Assembly (NCBI RefSeq): GCF_014196795.1
Contig: NZ_JACIEJ010000002.1
Coordinates: forward strand, 248,001 to 312,000
Origin: Sagittula marina
Lineage (GTDB): Bacteria; Pseudomonadota; Alphaproteobacteria; Rhodobacterales; Rhodobacteraceae
Direction of reading: 5' to 3'
DNA length: 64,000 nucleotides
Shown: positions 6,835-17,220 of the stretch, piece after piece
How positions within the stretch are numbered: the first letter of the stretch is position 1
Layout of the letters: each line of letters opens with the position of its first letter
Program-made: the position numbers and the translations under genes
The notes under the pieces: model-generated
The model's database searches: none
What the model saw: only the letters and a program-made list of their open reading frames with translations
What the model was told of the DNA's origin: nothing

Positions 6835-9522
6835 TCAGTCTTCAGACTCTTCTGCCTTCTTGGCCGGGGCCTTTTTCTTGGCGGGCGCTTTTTTGGCCGT
6901 CGTCTTCTTGGCAGCTGTCTTTTTCGCGGTGGGCTTCTTGGCGGCGGCTTTCTTGCCGCCCTTCTGACCCGTCTTTTCCTCGATCAGCTTCAGCGCCTGC
7001 TCCATGGTCAGCGCGTCGGCCTCCACATCCTTGGGCAGGGTCGCGTTGACCTTCTCCCATTTGACGTAAGGGCCGTATTTGCCGTCATAGACCGCGATCT
7101 TGCCACCATCGGGGTGATCGCCCACTTCCTTGAGAACCTTGGCCGCACCGCGTCGGCCCCGTCCGGGATTGGCGCGTTTCTCGGCCAGCATTTCCACCGA
7201 CAGGTTCATGCCAGTTTCGAAAACCTCCTGCAATTCCTTGAGGTTGACATAGACCGGCTTCTCCTCGTCAGGCAGCTGGTGCATGATGTATGGCCCCCAC
7301 GGGCCCAGCGCCGCCTTGATGACGCCACCCTCGGGGTGCATCCCGATCTCGCGCGGTAAGGTCAGCAGCGTCACCGCCTTTTCCAGCGTCATCTCGTCGG
7401 GTGACCAACCGGGAAGCGGCTTTTTCGACCGATCCATCGGCAGGTTTGAACGCCGCGGCTTTTCTTTCGAGCCGGGAACCTGCTCCCCACGCTGAAGATA
7501 CGGACCATACTGGCCGAACTTCAGCCAGATCTGATCGCCGTCGTCCTCGCCCAGCAGCAGATCATCGGCACCATCGCCGGTGATGGGACGTGTGTACGTA
7601 CATTCGGGGTAATTGCCGCAGCCCACGAAACCGCCGCTGCGCGAGGTCTTCAGGTGCAACTGCCCTGCCCCGCAGCGCGGACAGACCCTTGGGTCCGTGC
7701 CGTCATCACGCGCCGGATAAAGCTGTGGGGCCAGCGCCTCGTCCAGCACATCCAGCACCTCGGTGATCCGCAAATCCGACGTCTCGCTGATCGCCGCCGA
7801 GAAATCCCGCCAGAACTGGTTCAGGACTTCCTTGTAGTCCATATCGCCCGCGCTCACATCGTCGAGCTGGTTCTCCAACGCCGCCGTGAAATCGTATTCC
7901 ACATACCGCTTGAAGAAATTCTGCAGGAAGATCGTGACGATCCGGCCCTTGTCCTCAGGGATCAGACGGTTCTGGTCCTTGCGGACATAATCGCGGTCCT
8001 GAATCGTGCTGATGACGCTGGCGTAGGTCGACGGGCGACCAATGCCCAGTTCTTCCATGCGCTTGACCAGCGTCGCTTCGGTGTAGCGCGGCGGCGGCTG
8101 GGTAAAGCTCTGCTGCCCCACAACCGAACCGTCGGCGCCCTTGACCACCTTGGCATCGCCCTTGGGCAGGCTTGCGGCCCCGCTCAGCTTGGCCGGTTCG
8201 CCCTGCATGACCTGCGGCAGACGGCGATCATCTTCCGATCCCGCCTCGACGTCGTCCCGGCCTTCTTCGTAGACTTTCAGGAACCCGTCAAAGGTGATGA
8301 CCTGCCCTGTGGCGCGCAGACCAACCTGCGCATCCTCAGATCCGATCTCCACCGTGGTGCGCTCCATCCGCGCGGATTCCATCTGGCAGGCCAAAGTCCG
8401 CTTCCAGATCAGATCATACAGCTTGCGCTGATCCGCATCGCGCAGTTGCAGCTTCTCTACGTCCGCCGTCATTTCGGTCGGGCGGATGCACTCGTGCGCT
8501 TCTTGGGCGTTCTTCGCCTTGTTCTTGTAAATGCGCGCCTTTTCAGGGACGTAGGCCTTGCCATACCGCGCCTCGATGGCGGCACGGGCGGCGGTCACCG
8601 CCTCTGGCGCCATGTCGATGCCGTCGGTCCGCATGTAGGTGATGTGCCCGGCCTCATAAAGCCGCTGCGCCGTGCTCATGCATTGCTTGGCGCCCATCCC
8701 GAACTTGCGGCTGGCCTCCTGCTGCATCGTCGACGTCATGAAAGGGGCCGACGGATTGCGCGTGGCGGGCTTTGCCTCGACACTGGTCACCGTCAGCGGG
8801 CGCGACGTCACGGCCTGCACCGCAAGCTCTGCAGCTTCCTGGGTTGGGATGTCGTAGCGATCCAGCTTCTTGCCGCCCAGAACCGTCAGCCGGGCCTCGT
8901 ATTCCTGACCGCGCGGCGTCACCAATTGCGCCCGCACCTGCCAGTACTCACGGGCATCAAATGCCTCGATCTCCATCTCGCGTTCGACCACCAGACGCAG
9001 GCACACCGATTGCACCCGCCCCGCGGACCGCGCGCCGGGCAACTTGCGCCACAGCACCGGCGACAGGTTGAACCCGACGAGGTAATCCAGCGCGCGGCGG
9101 GCCAGGTAAGCCTCCACCAGCGGCGCGTCGATTTCGCGCGGGTTCTTCATCGCCTCGGTCACGGCGGCCTTGGTGATCGCGTTGAAGGTCACACGGCTGA
9201 CGTGGGTGGTCTTCTTGATCGACCGGCGTTTGGTCAGCGCCTCCTTGAGGTGCCACGAAATCGCCTCCCCTTCGCGATCCGGGTCAGTCGCGAGGATCAG
9301 TTCGTCGTCGGTTTTCAGCGCCTCGGCGATGGCCGCAACGTGTTTCCGCGAATCGTTGGGAACCTCCCACAGCATGTCAAAGTCATGCTCGGGGTCGACG
9401 GAACCATCCTTGCGCGGCAGATCGCGAACATGCCCGTATGAGGCGAGAACGGTGTAGTCGGACCCCAGATACTTGTTGATTGTCTTGGCCTTGGCCGGAG
9501 ATTCGACGACAACGACTGGCAT
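6835..9522 (-). CDS. topA: DNA topoisomerase I (type IA)
   Basis: Relaxes negative supercoils by single-strand passage. The 895-aa product has an N-terminal TOPRIM domain (VVVESPAKAKTI; acidic DPDREGE near residue 80) and the active-site Tyr in HITYMRTDG around residue 296. One CxxC...C...C zinc ribbon (CPRCG...CGNYPEC) lies near residue 620, followed by topo C-terminal repeats (KFGQYGPYLQRG, GPWGPYIMH, YDGKYGPYVKW). The last ~45 residues are a Lys/Ala-rich basic tail likely to add nonspecific DNA binding. The gene runs away from the next plus-strand gene and is followed by a terminator. Confidence 0.97.
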   Translation of the reverse strand: MPVVVVESPAKAKTINKYLGSDYTVLASYGHVRDLPRKDGSVDPEHDFDMLWEVPNDSRKHVAAIAEALKTDDELILATDPDREGEAISWHLKEALTKRRSIKKTTHVSRVTFNAITKAAVTEAMKNPREIDAPLVEAYLARRALDYLVGFNLSPVLWRKLPGARSAGRVQSVCLRLVVEREMEIEAFDAREYWQVRAQLVTPRGQEYEARLTVLGGKKLDRYDIPTQEAAELAVQAVTSRPLTVTSVEAKPATRNPSAPFMTSTMQQEASRKFGMGAKQCMSTAQRLYEAGHITYMRTDGIDMAPEAVTAARAAIEARYGKAYVPEKARIYKNKAKNAQEAHECIRPTEMTADVEKLQLRDADQRKLYDLIWKRTLACQMESARMERTTVEIGSEDAQVGLRATGQVITFDGFLKVYEEGRDDVEAGSEDDRRLPQVMQGEPAKLSGAASLPKGDAKVVKGADGSVVGQQSFTQPPPRYTEATLVKRMEELGIGRPSTYASVISTIQDRDYVRKDQNRLIPEDKGRIVTIFLQNFFKRYVEYDFTAALENQLDDVSAGDMDYKEVLNQFWRDFSAAISETSDLRITEVLDVLDEALAPQLYPARDDGTDPRVCPRCGAGQLHLKTSRSGGFVGCGNYPECTYTRPITGDGADDLLLGEDDGDQIWLKFGQYGPYLQRGEQVPGSKEKPRRSNLPMDRSKKPLPGWSPDEMTLEKAVTLLTLPREIGMHPEGGVIKAALGPWGPYIMHQLPDEEKPVYVNLKELQEVFETGMNLSVEMLAEKRANPGRGRRGAAKVLKEVGDHPDGGKIAVYDGKYGPYVKWEKVNATLPKDVEADALTMEQALKLIEEKTGQKGGKKAAAKKPTAKKTAAKKTTAKKAPAKKKAPAKKAEESED

Positions 9523-9686
9523 CTGGTTATGCTACCTCTCTTGTACCTCTTGGCGGTTCGACTTGCGAAACCACCGCGGCGCTTGATGTGGGCTATTGGG
9601 GGTGTTTGTCAATGTTGAGCCTTTTCTACGGTTGACCCAGACACCCGGCCTGCACAAGGTTGACCCGACACACCACAGGACGTTTC

Positions 9687-10121
9687 ATGCGCCGCATCAC
9701 CAGCCTGGCCTTCGTTTTGACCTGTTTCGCTGCACCTCTGGCCGCATGGGAGACCCCCGCACGCGGCACCGAGACGCGCAGCGCCCTGATGGACGCCATG
9801 CGACCGCACGCGGAATGGCTGTTCAACGCGCCGTTGGTATTTCGCGTCAACGAGCTGCGCCAACAAGGCGACGTGGCATTCGCCATGCTGGAGCCGATCC
9901 GCCCGGACGGTCGGCCCATGGCGCCTTCCGATCTGGTGATCCGTGGCGCCGACACCGACGATATTTTCGATTACGACGGTGCGGCGATGCAGGCGCTCTA
10001 CCAGCGGTCCGGTGACACATGGGTCGCGGTCCACTGGACCGTCGGGGCAACAGACGCGTGGTGGTATTGGACGGAATACTGCGCGACGTGGTCGAGTGTC
10101 CTTCCGGAGGTCTGCGACTAG
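9687..10121 (+). CDS. small secreted protein of unknown function
   Basis: A 144-aa product with a signal peptide (MRRITSLAFVLTCFAAPLAAWE). The mature part is acidic and Trp-rich (WVAVHWTVGATDAWWYW) and has two cysteines near the C-terminus that could form a disulfide. I recognise no named domain. The start at 9687 follows CAGGACGTTTC; an ATG nine codons upstream lacks a ribosome site. It converges with dprA two bases beyond its stop. A periplasmic location is inferred from the signal peptide only. Confidence 0.75.
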   Translation: MRRITSLAFVLTCFAAPLAAWETPARGTETRSALMDAMRPHAEWLFNAPLVFRVNELRQQGDVAFAMLEPIRPDGRPMAPSDLVIRGADTDDIFDYDGAAMQALYQRSGDTWVAVHWTVGATDAWWYWTEYCATWSSVLPEVCD

Positions 10122-10123
10122 GA

Positions 10124-11299
10124 TCAGGATCGCGGCACCAGAGACAAAAATCCACCCGGCTGCCGTCGGATATGACCTTCCAGTTCCAATTCCGTCAGCG
10201 CAGGAGACAACTGATCCGCCCCGGCGCCGATATCGCGCACAAGCTGATCCTCGGCCGTGGGCGACGGCCCGAGCCGGTCAAGGATCTGACGGTGCAGCGT
10301 CGCAACCTGTTGCAAGCTGACGTTCGGGGCAGCTGCGCTCGGTTCCCGCATGCCACGCGGCTCGGGCGCGGGCAAATCCATTTCCTGCTGCGCAGACGGC
10401 TCCAAAGGCGGCAACACCTCAAGGATATCCTCCGTACTGCGCACCAGACGCGCGCCGTCGCGGATCAAGATATTGCAACCGGACGCCCGCGCGTCCAGCG
10501 GGTGGCCCGGTACGGCCAGCACGTCGCGTCCCTGGTCCAAAGCGCCCCGTGCGGTGATCAAAGAGCCGGACTTGGTCGCCGCCTCGACCACCACCACGGC
10601 CAGCGCCAGACCAGAAACGATGCGGTTGCGTGTGGGAAAATGTCGCGCCATGGGCTGCATTCCCATCGGCTGTTCGCTGAGGCGCGCCCCGCCCTTTTCC
10701 GCGATCTGCATGGCCAGCTCTGCATTCTCCGCAGGATAAAGCACGTCGACACCGCCCGCCAAAACAGCAACGGTGCCCCTATCCAGCGTCGCCTCATGCG
10801 CCGCAGCGTCGATCCCGCGCGCCAGGCCAGACACCACGCAATAGCCCGCCTCTGACAGCCCCGCCGCCAGATGTCGCGCCATCCGCAGCCCCAAGGAGGA
10901 CGCATTGCGCGCGCCCACCAGCGCCACCATCGGACGGCGCAGGACATTGCTGTCGCCCACCAGCCACAAGACCGGCGGCGCATCTGCAATCTGCGCCAGA
11001 GCGCCGGGATATTCAGGCGCACCGCGACAAATCAGCCGCGCGCCACAGGTGCGCGCTGCTTTCATCTCCTTGAGCACCAAATGTTCAGGACAGACCTCGT
11101 ACCGCGCAACCCCGGCAGCTCGGGCAACCTCTGGCAAAGCCTCCAGCGCGTTGCGCGCCGTGCCGTGTTCCGCCATCAATTTCCAGAAGGTCGTCGGCCC
11201 CACCCGACGAGAGCGCAAGAGACGGAGCCAGTCCACACGAGAATCTTCCGTGGTGGGTGGGAGTGGGGGGTGAGTGGAAGAGTAACTGTCGTTGCGCAT
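10124..11299 (-). CDS. dprA: DNA-processing protein DprA/Smf
   Basis: Binds incoming single-stranded DNA and loads RecA during transformation. The 391-aa product has an N-terminal helix-hairpin-helix-like region (LRSRRVGPTTFWKL), the Rossmann-like core (LVGARNASSLG, VVSGLARGIDAAAHE, VLAGGVDVLYP) and a C-terminal winged-helix region (LGPSPTAEDQLVRDIG). The ATG at 11299 gives a start resembling what I recall of relatives (xxSSTHPPLPPTTED); an ATG at 11326 is also in frame. No other competence gene is in the window. Confidence 0.94.
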   Translation of the reverse strand: MRNDSYSSTHPPLPPTTEDSRVDWLRLLRSRRVGPTTFWKLMAEHGTARNALEALPEVARAAGVARYEVCPEHLVLKEMKAARTCGARLICRGAPEYPGALAQIADAPPVLWLVGDSNVLRRPMVALVGARNASSLGLRMARHLAAGLSEAGYCVVSGLARGIDAAAHEATLDRGTVAVLAGGVDVLYPAENAELAMQIAEKGGARLSEQPMGMQPMARHFPTRNRIVSGLALAVVVVEAATKSGSLITARGALDQGRDVLAVPGHPLDARASGCNILIRDGARLVRSTEDILEVLPPLEPSAQQEMDLPAPEPRGMREPSAAAPNVSLQQVATLHRQILDRLGPSPTAEDQLVRDIGAGADQLSPALTELELEGHIRRQPGGFLSLVPRS

Positions 11300-11874
11300 C
11301 CTGGCCCCGCCGTCTTGCAAGAACATCTATAGCGAGTGGCCGGTTAATCAGAAGTAAACCCGAAAGCGAAAAGCTGCGCCTATCTCTTTAACCTTCTGAA
11401 TTCGTGGAAAATTTGGTTCAAGAAAGCCGCTCATCTTGTCAATGCGCTTCCGCAACGCGCCAGATTTTCCGACCTGGACACAAGCCAGCGCAGAATAGCG
11501 CATTGAAAAAACACCATAAGCGGCCCGACGCGCTCTCCCACCCCGAGGTTTGGCCGCCTTGTGATCGTCAACCGCACATGTGGCCAACCCCACCAAAGCA
11601 CCCGGCAGCGCGCTGGAGTTTTGCACCGCCCACCTGAACCTCGTCACGGCCAGCAGCGCCGCACCCAACCTCGCAGCGGCATCAAGCCATGGTAAAAGCA
11701 GGCACCGCCGACCAAGCTATTGCCACCGCCATCCTTCACCTGCTGGTCAGCCCCTGTTGTAAAACCGCTGGCGACGGTCTGCACCCAAAGCGCAGGATGC
11801 CAAACATCCATCATCAAGATACACCAAGGGCCGCGCGACGGATCACGCAGCCCTCATTCACGCGCTCTTTGACA
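11300..11874. other. gene-poor interval between dprA and tldD
   Basis: About 575 bases hold only short overlapping frames on both strands. The longest on the minus strand (11348-11668, 106 codons) has no ribosome site and no recognisable family. Another minus-strand frame opens with MMDVWHPALWVQTVASG near 11808 and stops after about 55 codons. These may be the broken parts of one decayed gene, but I cannot support a gene call. Confidence 0.5.
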
Positions 11875-13296
11875 TCAGTTGCCAGCGCCACCCACGGTCA
11901 GGCCGCCGATCATCACCGTCGGCTGGCCCACCCCCACGGGCACCCACTGCCCCTGCTTGCCGCAGTTGCCCATGCCCGGATCAAGCGCCATATCGTTGCC
12001 GATTGCACGGATGCCATTCAACGCGGTCGCCCCGTCGCCGATCAGCGTCGCGCCCTTGACCGGCGCGCCGACCTTGCCATCCTTGACGCGATAGGCCTCA
12101 GTGCAGGAGAACACGAACTTGCCATTCGTTGTGTCCACCTGCCCGCCGCCAAAGCCCACGGCCCAGATGCCATCCTTCAGATCCGCAACGATATCGCCCG
12201 GATCGGTCTCTCCGCCCAGCATGTAGGTGTTGGTCATGCGCGGCATCGGAATATGCGCATAGCTCTCGCGCCGACCGTTGCCGGTGGGATTGACCCCCAT
12301 CAATCGCGCATTCTGACGGTCCTGCATGAAGCCCACCAGCTTGCCGTCGTCGATCAGAACGTTCTTGCCCGAGGGCGTGCCCTCGTCGTCGATGGTGATT
12401 GACCCACGCCGGTCGGGGATCGTGCCGTCGTCCAACACGGTGACACCTTTCGCTGCGATCTGCTGCCCCATGAGACCCGCAAACACCGACGACCCCTTGC
12501 GGTTGGCATCGCCCTCCAGCCCGTGACCGATGGCTTCGTGCAACAGGATACCGGGCCAGCCGGGGCCAAGCACGATGTCCATCACCCCCGCCGGGGCTGG
12601 CTCCGCCTCCAGGTTCACCAGCGCAATTCGCAGCGCCTCGCGCGCCTTGGACTGCCAGTCGACGGGATCGAGCAGACCGTCCAGCGACACGCGCCCACCG
12701 CCGCCAGCGGTGCCCGCCTCGCGCCGTCCCTGATCCTCGACGATCACCGACACGTTCACCCGGGTCATGGGGCGCACATCCGTCACCAGGCCACCTTCGG
12801 GCCGCAGGATCGCCACTTCCTGCAAGGACGCGGCGATGGTCGCCGTGACCTGAACCACCCTCGGATCCAGCGCCCGTGCAAAGGCGTCGATCTCCCTGAG
12901 CGTGTCGACCTTCACCGGAAAGCTCGCGCCAGCGATGGGATCGGCGTCAGTATAGAGGTGGCGATTCGTGCCCAAAGGGGGAGGCGCCATGACGCCACCG
13001 CCCTCTCCGATCGCCAAACGGGCCGTTTCCGACATTCTTTTCAACGATTGTTCGGAAATTTCCGTGGCATGGGCGTAGCCTGCCACCTCGCCCCGAACGG
13101 CGCGCAAACCGAATCCCTCGGAGGCGTCGTAACTGGCCGTCTTGACCCTCCCATCGTCGAGAACCAGTGATTCAGAGCGTCGTCGCTCCAGGAAAAGCTC
13201 CCCATCCTCGGCGCCGGCCAGGGTGTTTCGAACCTGCGCAAGTGTGCGGTCAAGGTCCAAATGTGTTTCAAAAGGGCGAAATTCTGCGTCTGACAT
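11875..13296 (-). CDS. tldD: metalloprotease TldD
   Basis: Subunit of the TldD/TldE (PmbA) zinc protease, which trims peptides such as microcin precursors and antitoxins. The 473-aa product has the active-site HEAIGHGLEGD near residue 255 (HExxxH) and the glycine-rich C-terminal segments typical of the U62 family. The start at 13296 follows GAGGTCCAG; the longer in-frame extension upstream is rejected because it lacks family similarity. No tldE/pmbA partner lies next to it. It diverges from coxB. Confidence 0.95.
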   Translation of the reverse strand: MSDAEFRPFETHLDLDRTLAQVRNTLAGAEDGELFLERRRSESLVLDDGRVKTASYDASEGFGLRAVRGEVAGYAHATEISEQSLKRMSETARLAIGEGGGVMAPPPLGTNRHLYTDADPIAGASFPVKVDTLREIDAFARALDPRVVQVTATIAASLQEVAILRPEGGLVTDVRPMTRVNVSVIVEDQGRREAGTAGGGGRVSLDGLLDPVDWQSKAREALRIALVNLEAEPAPAGVMDIVLGPGWPGILLHEAIGHGLEGDANRKGSSVFAGLMGQQIAAKGVTVLDDGTIPDRRGSITIDDEGTPSGKNVLIDDGKLVGFMQDRQNARLMGVNPTGNGRRESYAHIPMPRMTNTYMLGGETDPGDIVADLKDGIWAVGFGGGQVDTTNGKFVFSCTEAYRVKDGKVGAPVKGATLIGDGATALNGIRAIGNDMALDPGMGNCGKQGQWVPVGVGQPTVMIGGLTVGGAGN

Positions 13297-13513
13297 CTGG
13301 ACCTCGGAGTTGATCTGGATCAAAAAAGCGGCGCTTTGCCGCGGACACCATGCTTCCACGGGTGGACAGAATATGGTTTCTAGTCCGGCAGAACGCAACG
13401 GTATGCCGTAGGGAGGGAGCAGGACCACAAGACCATGCTCCATCTTCGCGTTACCACTCAGAATTTTCGGGTCGGCGGGCCCGCGTGCAACTAGAATCGA
13501 TCAGGGTAGATAC

Positions 13514-14425
13514 ATGACCTTCAAGACGATGATGACGGGCCTGATGGGTGCCCTTGTCGCCGCGCCGGCTTTGGCGCAGGACCTGCCAATCATTGGCAAG
13601 CCACATCAAGGCGGGATTGGCTTCCAGCCCGCGGCCACCGAACTGGCGACGGATCTGCATTGGCTTGATGGCATGATCCTGATCATCATCACCGCGATCT
13701 GTCTGCTTGTGACCGCGCTGCTGGCCTTCGTCGCGATCCGTTTCAATCGGCGGACGAACAAGACACCGGCGGGCTTCACCCACAACTCGCCGCTGGAAAT
13801 CGCATGGACCCTCGGCCCCATCGTGATCCTGATCTTCATCGGTGCCTTCTCTCTGCCGGTTCTGTTCAAGCAGCAGGAAATCCCCGAGGCAGACCTGACC
13901 ATCAAGGTCACCGGCTACCAGTGGTACTGGGGCTACGAATATGTCGGCACCGACCTGGCCTATGACAGCTACATGATCGGCTCGCCCGGCGCCGACCTCA
14001 GCTACCTCAGCGGCGATGCGCCGGAAGCTGATGCCGAATACCGCAAGAACGACAGCGTGATCGCGCAGCTCGAAGCCGTCGGCCTGTCCGAAGACGAATT
14101 CCTGCTTGCCTCCGACACCGCCGTGGTCGTGCCCGTTGGCAAAACCGTTGTGATGCAGGTGACCGGCGCGGACGTGATCCACTCCTGGACCATCCCTGCC
14201 TTCGGCGTGAAACAGGACGCCGTTCCGGGTCGCCTTGCGGAACTGTGGTTCGAGGCTGACCGCGAAGGTGTCTACTTCGGCCAGTGTTCCGAACTCTGCG
14301 GCATCTACCACGCCTACATGCCGATCACCGTCAAAGTGGTCAGCCAGGAAGCCTATGACGCATGGCTTGCCGCCTCCACCGAGGCAGGCTGGTACACCGA
14401 CGTCCGCGAAGTTCTGACCAACTGA
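13514..14425 (+). CDS. coxB: cytochrome c oxidase subunit II
   Basis: CuA-carrying subunit of the aa3 terminal oxidase, which accepts electrons from cytochrome c. The 303-aa product has a signal peptide (ending ALAQD), two membrane helices at about residues 50-75 and 95-115, then the periplasmic cupredoxin domain. CuA ligands are visible in the DVIHSW region and in [15 protein letters not shown] near residues 256-270. The aromatic YQWYWGYEY segment for cytochrome c interaction is intact. It is the first gene of the cta run. Subunit I is not adjacent and is not in the window. Confidence 0.97.
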   Translation: MTFKTMMTGLMGALVAAPALAQDLPIIGKPHQGGIGFQPAATELATDLHWLDGMILIIITAICLLVTALLAFVAIRFNRRTNKTPAGFTHNSPLEIAWTLGPIVILIFIGAFSLPVLFKQQEIPEADLTIKVTGYQWYWGYEYVGTDLAYDSYMIGSPGADLSYLSGDAPEADAEYRKNDSVIAQLEAVGLSEDEFLLASDTAVVVPVGKTVVMQVTGADVIHSWTIPAFGVKQDAVPGRLAELWFEADREGVYFGQCSELCGIYHAYMPITVKVVSQEAYDAWLAASTEAGWYTDVREVLTN

Positions 14426-14499
14426 TCTCGCAAGATCTCGTAGGTCGGGGACACCCCCGGCCTACCCTCCTTACCGAACCGTCAGCGAAAGCCCCCTTC

Positions 14500-15435
14500 A
14501 TGAGCGACGCCAGCTTCGATCCCACTTTGACCGACACGCAAGAAGCCCAGTTCGGCGACTACTTCGCCCTGCTCAAGCCGCGCGTGATGACGCTTGTGGT
14601 GTTCACGGCCTTCGTCGGCCTGCTTGCTGCGCCTGTGTCGGTGCATCCCTTCCTCGGCTTCTGTGCCGTGCTCTTCATCGCCCTTGGCGGCGGCGCATCC
14701 GGCGCCCTGAACATGTGGTACGACAGCGATATCGACGCCGTCATGAAGCGCACCGCAAAGCGGCCCATTCCCGCAGGCAAAGTCACCCGCGAGGAAGCTC
14801 TGGCCTTCGGCCTGACACTGTCCGTATTTGCCGTGGTGTTCCTCGGCCTTGCCACCAATTGGCTGGCCGCTGGCCTGCTGGCCTTCACGATCTTCTTTTA
14901 CGTCGTTGTCTATACCATGTGGCTGAAACGTCTGACGCCACAGAACATCGTCATCGGCGGTGCCGCAGGGGCTTTCCCTCCGATGATCGGCTGGGCGGCC
15001 GCTACCGGTGAAATCTCCACCGCCTCCGTGCTGATGTTCTGCCTGACCTTCCTGTGGACACCGCCGCACTTCTGGGCGCTCGCCCTGTTCGTCCGCATGG
15101 ACTACGACAACGCCACCGTGCCGATGCTGACCGTGACACACGGACGCCGCGCGACCCGCAACCACATCCTGGTATACACCGTGCTTCTGGCGATCTTTGC
15201 CATTGGCCTCGGGTTCACCCAGGTCGGCGGCCCGGTCTACCTTGCCACGGCCGTGGTGCTGAACGCGCTCTTCCTCAAAGGCGCAGTCGACATCTGGCGC
15301 CGTGACGAGGCCGCATCGGAGGCAGACAACTTCAAGGTCGAGAAGAGCTTCTTCAAACTGTCCCTGCTCTACCTCTTCGCGCATTTCGGCGCGATCCTGG
15401 TGGACGCTGGTCTCACGCGCTTCGGGGTGCTCTGA
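14500..15435 (+). CDS. ctaB: protoheme IX farnesyltransferase (heme O synthase)
   Basis: Adds a farnesyl tail to heme B to make heme O for the oxidase. The 311-aa UbiA-family membrane protein has the first Asp-rich prenyl-diphosphate motif ([12 protein letters not shown], then RPIPAG) near residue 75, the second ([11 protein letters not shown]) near residue 200, and about eight to nine hydrophobic segments. The start at 14500 gives MSDASFDP; the in-frame extension inside coxB is rejected. It lies 74 bases after coxB, in the usual alphaproteobacterial order. Confidence 0.96.
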   Translation: MSDASFDPTLTDTQEAQFGDYFALLKPRVMTLVVFTAFVGLLAAPVSVHPFLGFCAVLFIALGGGASGALNMWYDSDIDAVMKRTAKRPIPAGKVTREEALAFGLTLSVFAVVFLGLATNWLAAGLLAFTIFFYVVVYTMWLKRLTPQNIVIGGAAGAFPPMIGWAAATGEISTASVLMFCLTFLWTPPHFWALALFVRMDYDNATVPMLTVTHGRRATRNHILVYTVLLAIFAIGLGFTQVGGPVYLATAVVLNALFLKGAVDIWRRDEAASEADNFKVEKSFFKLSLLYLFAHFGAILVDAGLTRFGVL

Positions 15436-15436
15436 T

Positions 15437-15631
15437 ATGGCTATCACCAAAGAACACGAACTGCACAAGCGCCGCCGCTCCCGCAATGTGGGGCTGGGCC
15501 TGACACTTGGCGCGTTCATCGCGATCGTTTTCGGCATGACCATGGTCAAGGTCAGCAGCGGTGATTTTGCCATGCGACCGACCGAGAATTCCACCGTGAT
15601 CGACTCCGGAGGCTCCCCAGATGGCGATTGA
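15437..15631 (+). CDS. small membrane protein of the cta operon
   Basis: A 64-aa protein with a basic N-terminus ([10 protein letters not shown]), one hydrophobic helix (about residues 18-37) and a polar periplasmic tail. It begins two bases after the ctaB stop and overlaps ctaG by 11 bases. A short membrane protein at this position is common in alphaproteobacterial oxidase operons, where it is thought to help oxidase assembly or stability. That role is inference from position; the protein has no catalytic motif. Confidence 0.85.
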   Translation: MAITKEHELHKRRRSRNVGLGLTLGAFIAIVFGMTMVKVSSGDFAMRPTENSTVIDSGGSPDGD

Positions 15632-16247
15632 TCCCAAAACCAAAACCCTGGTCCAGACCCTTGGCGTGGTCGTCACGATGGGCGCGCTCGCCTGGGCATC
15701 CGTGCCGTTTTACAACTGGTTCTGCCGTGTGACCGGCTTTGGCGGCACCACGCAGGTCGCACTGGCCGATCAGGGGCGCGAGATCCTCGACCGCACCATC
15801 AAGGTCAAATTCGACGCCTCCAAGGAACGTAACATGCCATGGGAATTCAAACCCATGCAGACTGAGATGGAAGTGCGCCTCGGCGAAGAAGGCCTCGCCT
15901 TCTTCGAGGCGTACAATCCCACCGACCACCCCGTCGCCGGTCAGGCCGCCTACAACGTCGCGCCCTATCAGGCGGGTGGCTACTTCAACAAGATCGAGTG
16001 CTTCTGCTTTACCGAACAGGTTCTGCAGCCCGGTGAGCGTGTTCAGATGCCTGTCAGCTTCTTCGTCGATCCCGAGATCCTCGAAGACGGCGACGCAAAG
16101 TTTTATAAGCACATCACGCTTTCCTACACTTTCTACGAGATCGACCTGCCCGAAGACGTGCAGGCCGCGCTCGATATAGACAGCGGTGCCTCCGGTCTTC
16201 CGGGCGGTGCCGAAAACGAAAACGGTGCTCCGGCATCCGTGAACTAA
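15621..16247 (+). CDS. ctaG: cytochrome c oxidase assembly protein CtaG/Cox11
   Basis: Copper chaperone that delivers CuB to subunit I of the oxidase. The 208-aa product has a single N-terminal membrane anchor (about residues 10-30, [19 protein letters not shown]), the conserved [10 protein letters not shown] segment, and the copper-binding ECFCFTEQ motif near residue 135 in an immunoglobulin-like domain. Its start overlaps the preceding small gene by 11 bases, suggesting translational coupling. It is followed 19 bases later by coxC. Confidence 0.96.
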   Translation: MAIDPKTKTLVQTLGVVVTMGALAWASVPFYNWFCRVTGFGGTTQVALADQGREILDRTIKVKFDASKERNMPWEFKPMQTEMEVRLGEEGLAFFEAYNPTDHPVAGQAAYNVAPYQAGGYFNKIECFCFTEQVLQPGERVQMPVSFFVDPEILEDGDAKFYKHITLSYTFYEIDLPEDVQAALDIDSGASGLPGGAENENGAPASVN

Positions 16248-16266
16248 CGCCTAACGAGGGAACGCC

Positions 16267-17100
16267 ATGGCGCATGCAAAAAATCACGACTACCACATCC
16301 TGAACCCCAGCATCTGGCCCCTCCTGGCCTCCGTGTTTGCGTTCATCATGCTGTTCGGGGCAGTCGGCTGGATGTCCGGCGGCATGACCGTCCTGTTCGG
16401 CGCGATTCAGATTTCCGGACCGTGGCTGTTTCTGATCGGCTTCGTCGGCACACTCTACGTGATGTTCGGCTGGTGGGCAGAAACCGTTGCAGAGAACAAG
16501 GTCGGCGACCACACACCTGTTGTGCTGATCGGCCTGCGGTACGGCTTCATCCTGTTCATCATGTCCGAAGTGATGTTCTTCTTCGCCTGGTTCTGGTCGT
16601 TCTTCAAACACGCCCTGTATCCGATGGGTCCGAACTCCCCCGCAGTGGATGGCCAGTGGCCGCCAGCGGGCATCGAGACATTTGACCCGTGGCACCTGCC
16701 CTTGATCAACACGCTGATCCTGCTGTGCTCCGGCGCGGCGGCCACCTGGGCACACCACGCCCTGGTGCACGGCAACAAGCGTGACGAGATCAAGCAAGGC
16801 CTCGCCATCGCGGTGATCCTCGGCCTGATCTTCACCGTGTTTCAGGCGTATGAGTATTCCCACGCGGCCTTCGGCTTCTCGGGCAATATCTACGGCGCGA
16901 ACTTCTTCATGGCGACCGGCTTCCACGGCTTCCACGTGATCATCGGCACCATCTTCCTGTTCATCTGCCTGCTGCGCACGATGAAGGGTCACTTCACTCC
17001 CGAAAATCACCTCGGGTTCGAAGCGGCTGCCTGGTACTGGCACTTCGTTGACGTGGTTTGGCTGTTCCTGTTCGCGTCCATCTACATCTGGGGCGGTTGA
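16267..17100 (+). CDS. coxC: cytochrome c oxidase subunit III
   Basis: Third core subunit of aa3 oxidase, a seven-helix membrane protein that supports proton uptake and enzyme stability. The 277-aa sequence shows conserved [11 protein letters not shown] at the N-terminus, [14 protein letters not shown] near residue 100, [11 protein letters not shown], and the C-terminal [11 protein letters not shown]. The length is normal for alphaproteobacteria. A hairpin terminator lies 75 bases downstream, before surf1. Confidence 0.97.
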   Translation: MAHAKNHDYHILNPSIWPLLASVFAFIMLFGAVGWMSGGMTVLFGAIQISGPWLFLIGFVGTLYVMFGWWAETVAENKVGDHTPVVLIGLRYGFILFIMSEVMFFFAWFWSFFKHALYPMGPNSPAVDGQWPPAGIETFDPWHLPLINTLILLCSGAAATWAHHALVHGNKRDEIKQGLAIAVILGLIFTVFQAYEYSHAAFGFSGNIYGANFFMATGFHGFHVIIGTIFLFICLLRTMKGHFTPENHLGFEAAAWYWHFVDVVWLFLFASIYIWGG

Positions 17101-17174
17101 TCGCAGGTTGGGGCTGTCCCTGACAGCTGGACCAGATCACAGGGCCTTGCGTCCAGTGGCTCACAAGGTAAACC

Positions 17175-17203
17175 AAGGCGCGGCTGTCACGGCCGCGCCT
17201 TTT
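17175..17203 (+). terminator. hairpin between coxC and surf1
   Basis: A 10-bp stem (AAGGCGCGGC, 17175-17184, with GCCGCGCCTT, 17192-17201) has a 7-nt loop and then TTCCG. The weak U-run suggests partial termination or attenuation, since surf1 starts 17 bases later and has no obvious separate promoter. Confidence 0.65.
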
Positions 17204-17220
17204 CCGTTCCGGGAGACGTC

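Noticed and set aside
7654-9441. 595-codon plus-strand frame opposite topA
   Set aside because: Shadow of topA in high-G+C DNA; no ribosome site or recognisable domain.
11348-11668. 106-codon minus-strand frame
   Set aside because: No ribosome site, no family, and overlapped by competing frames.
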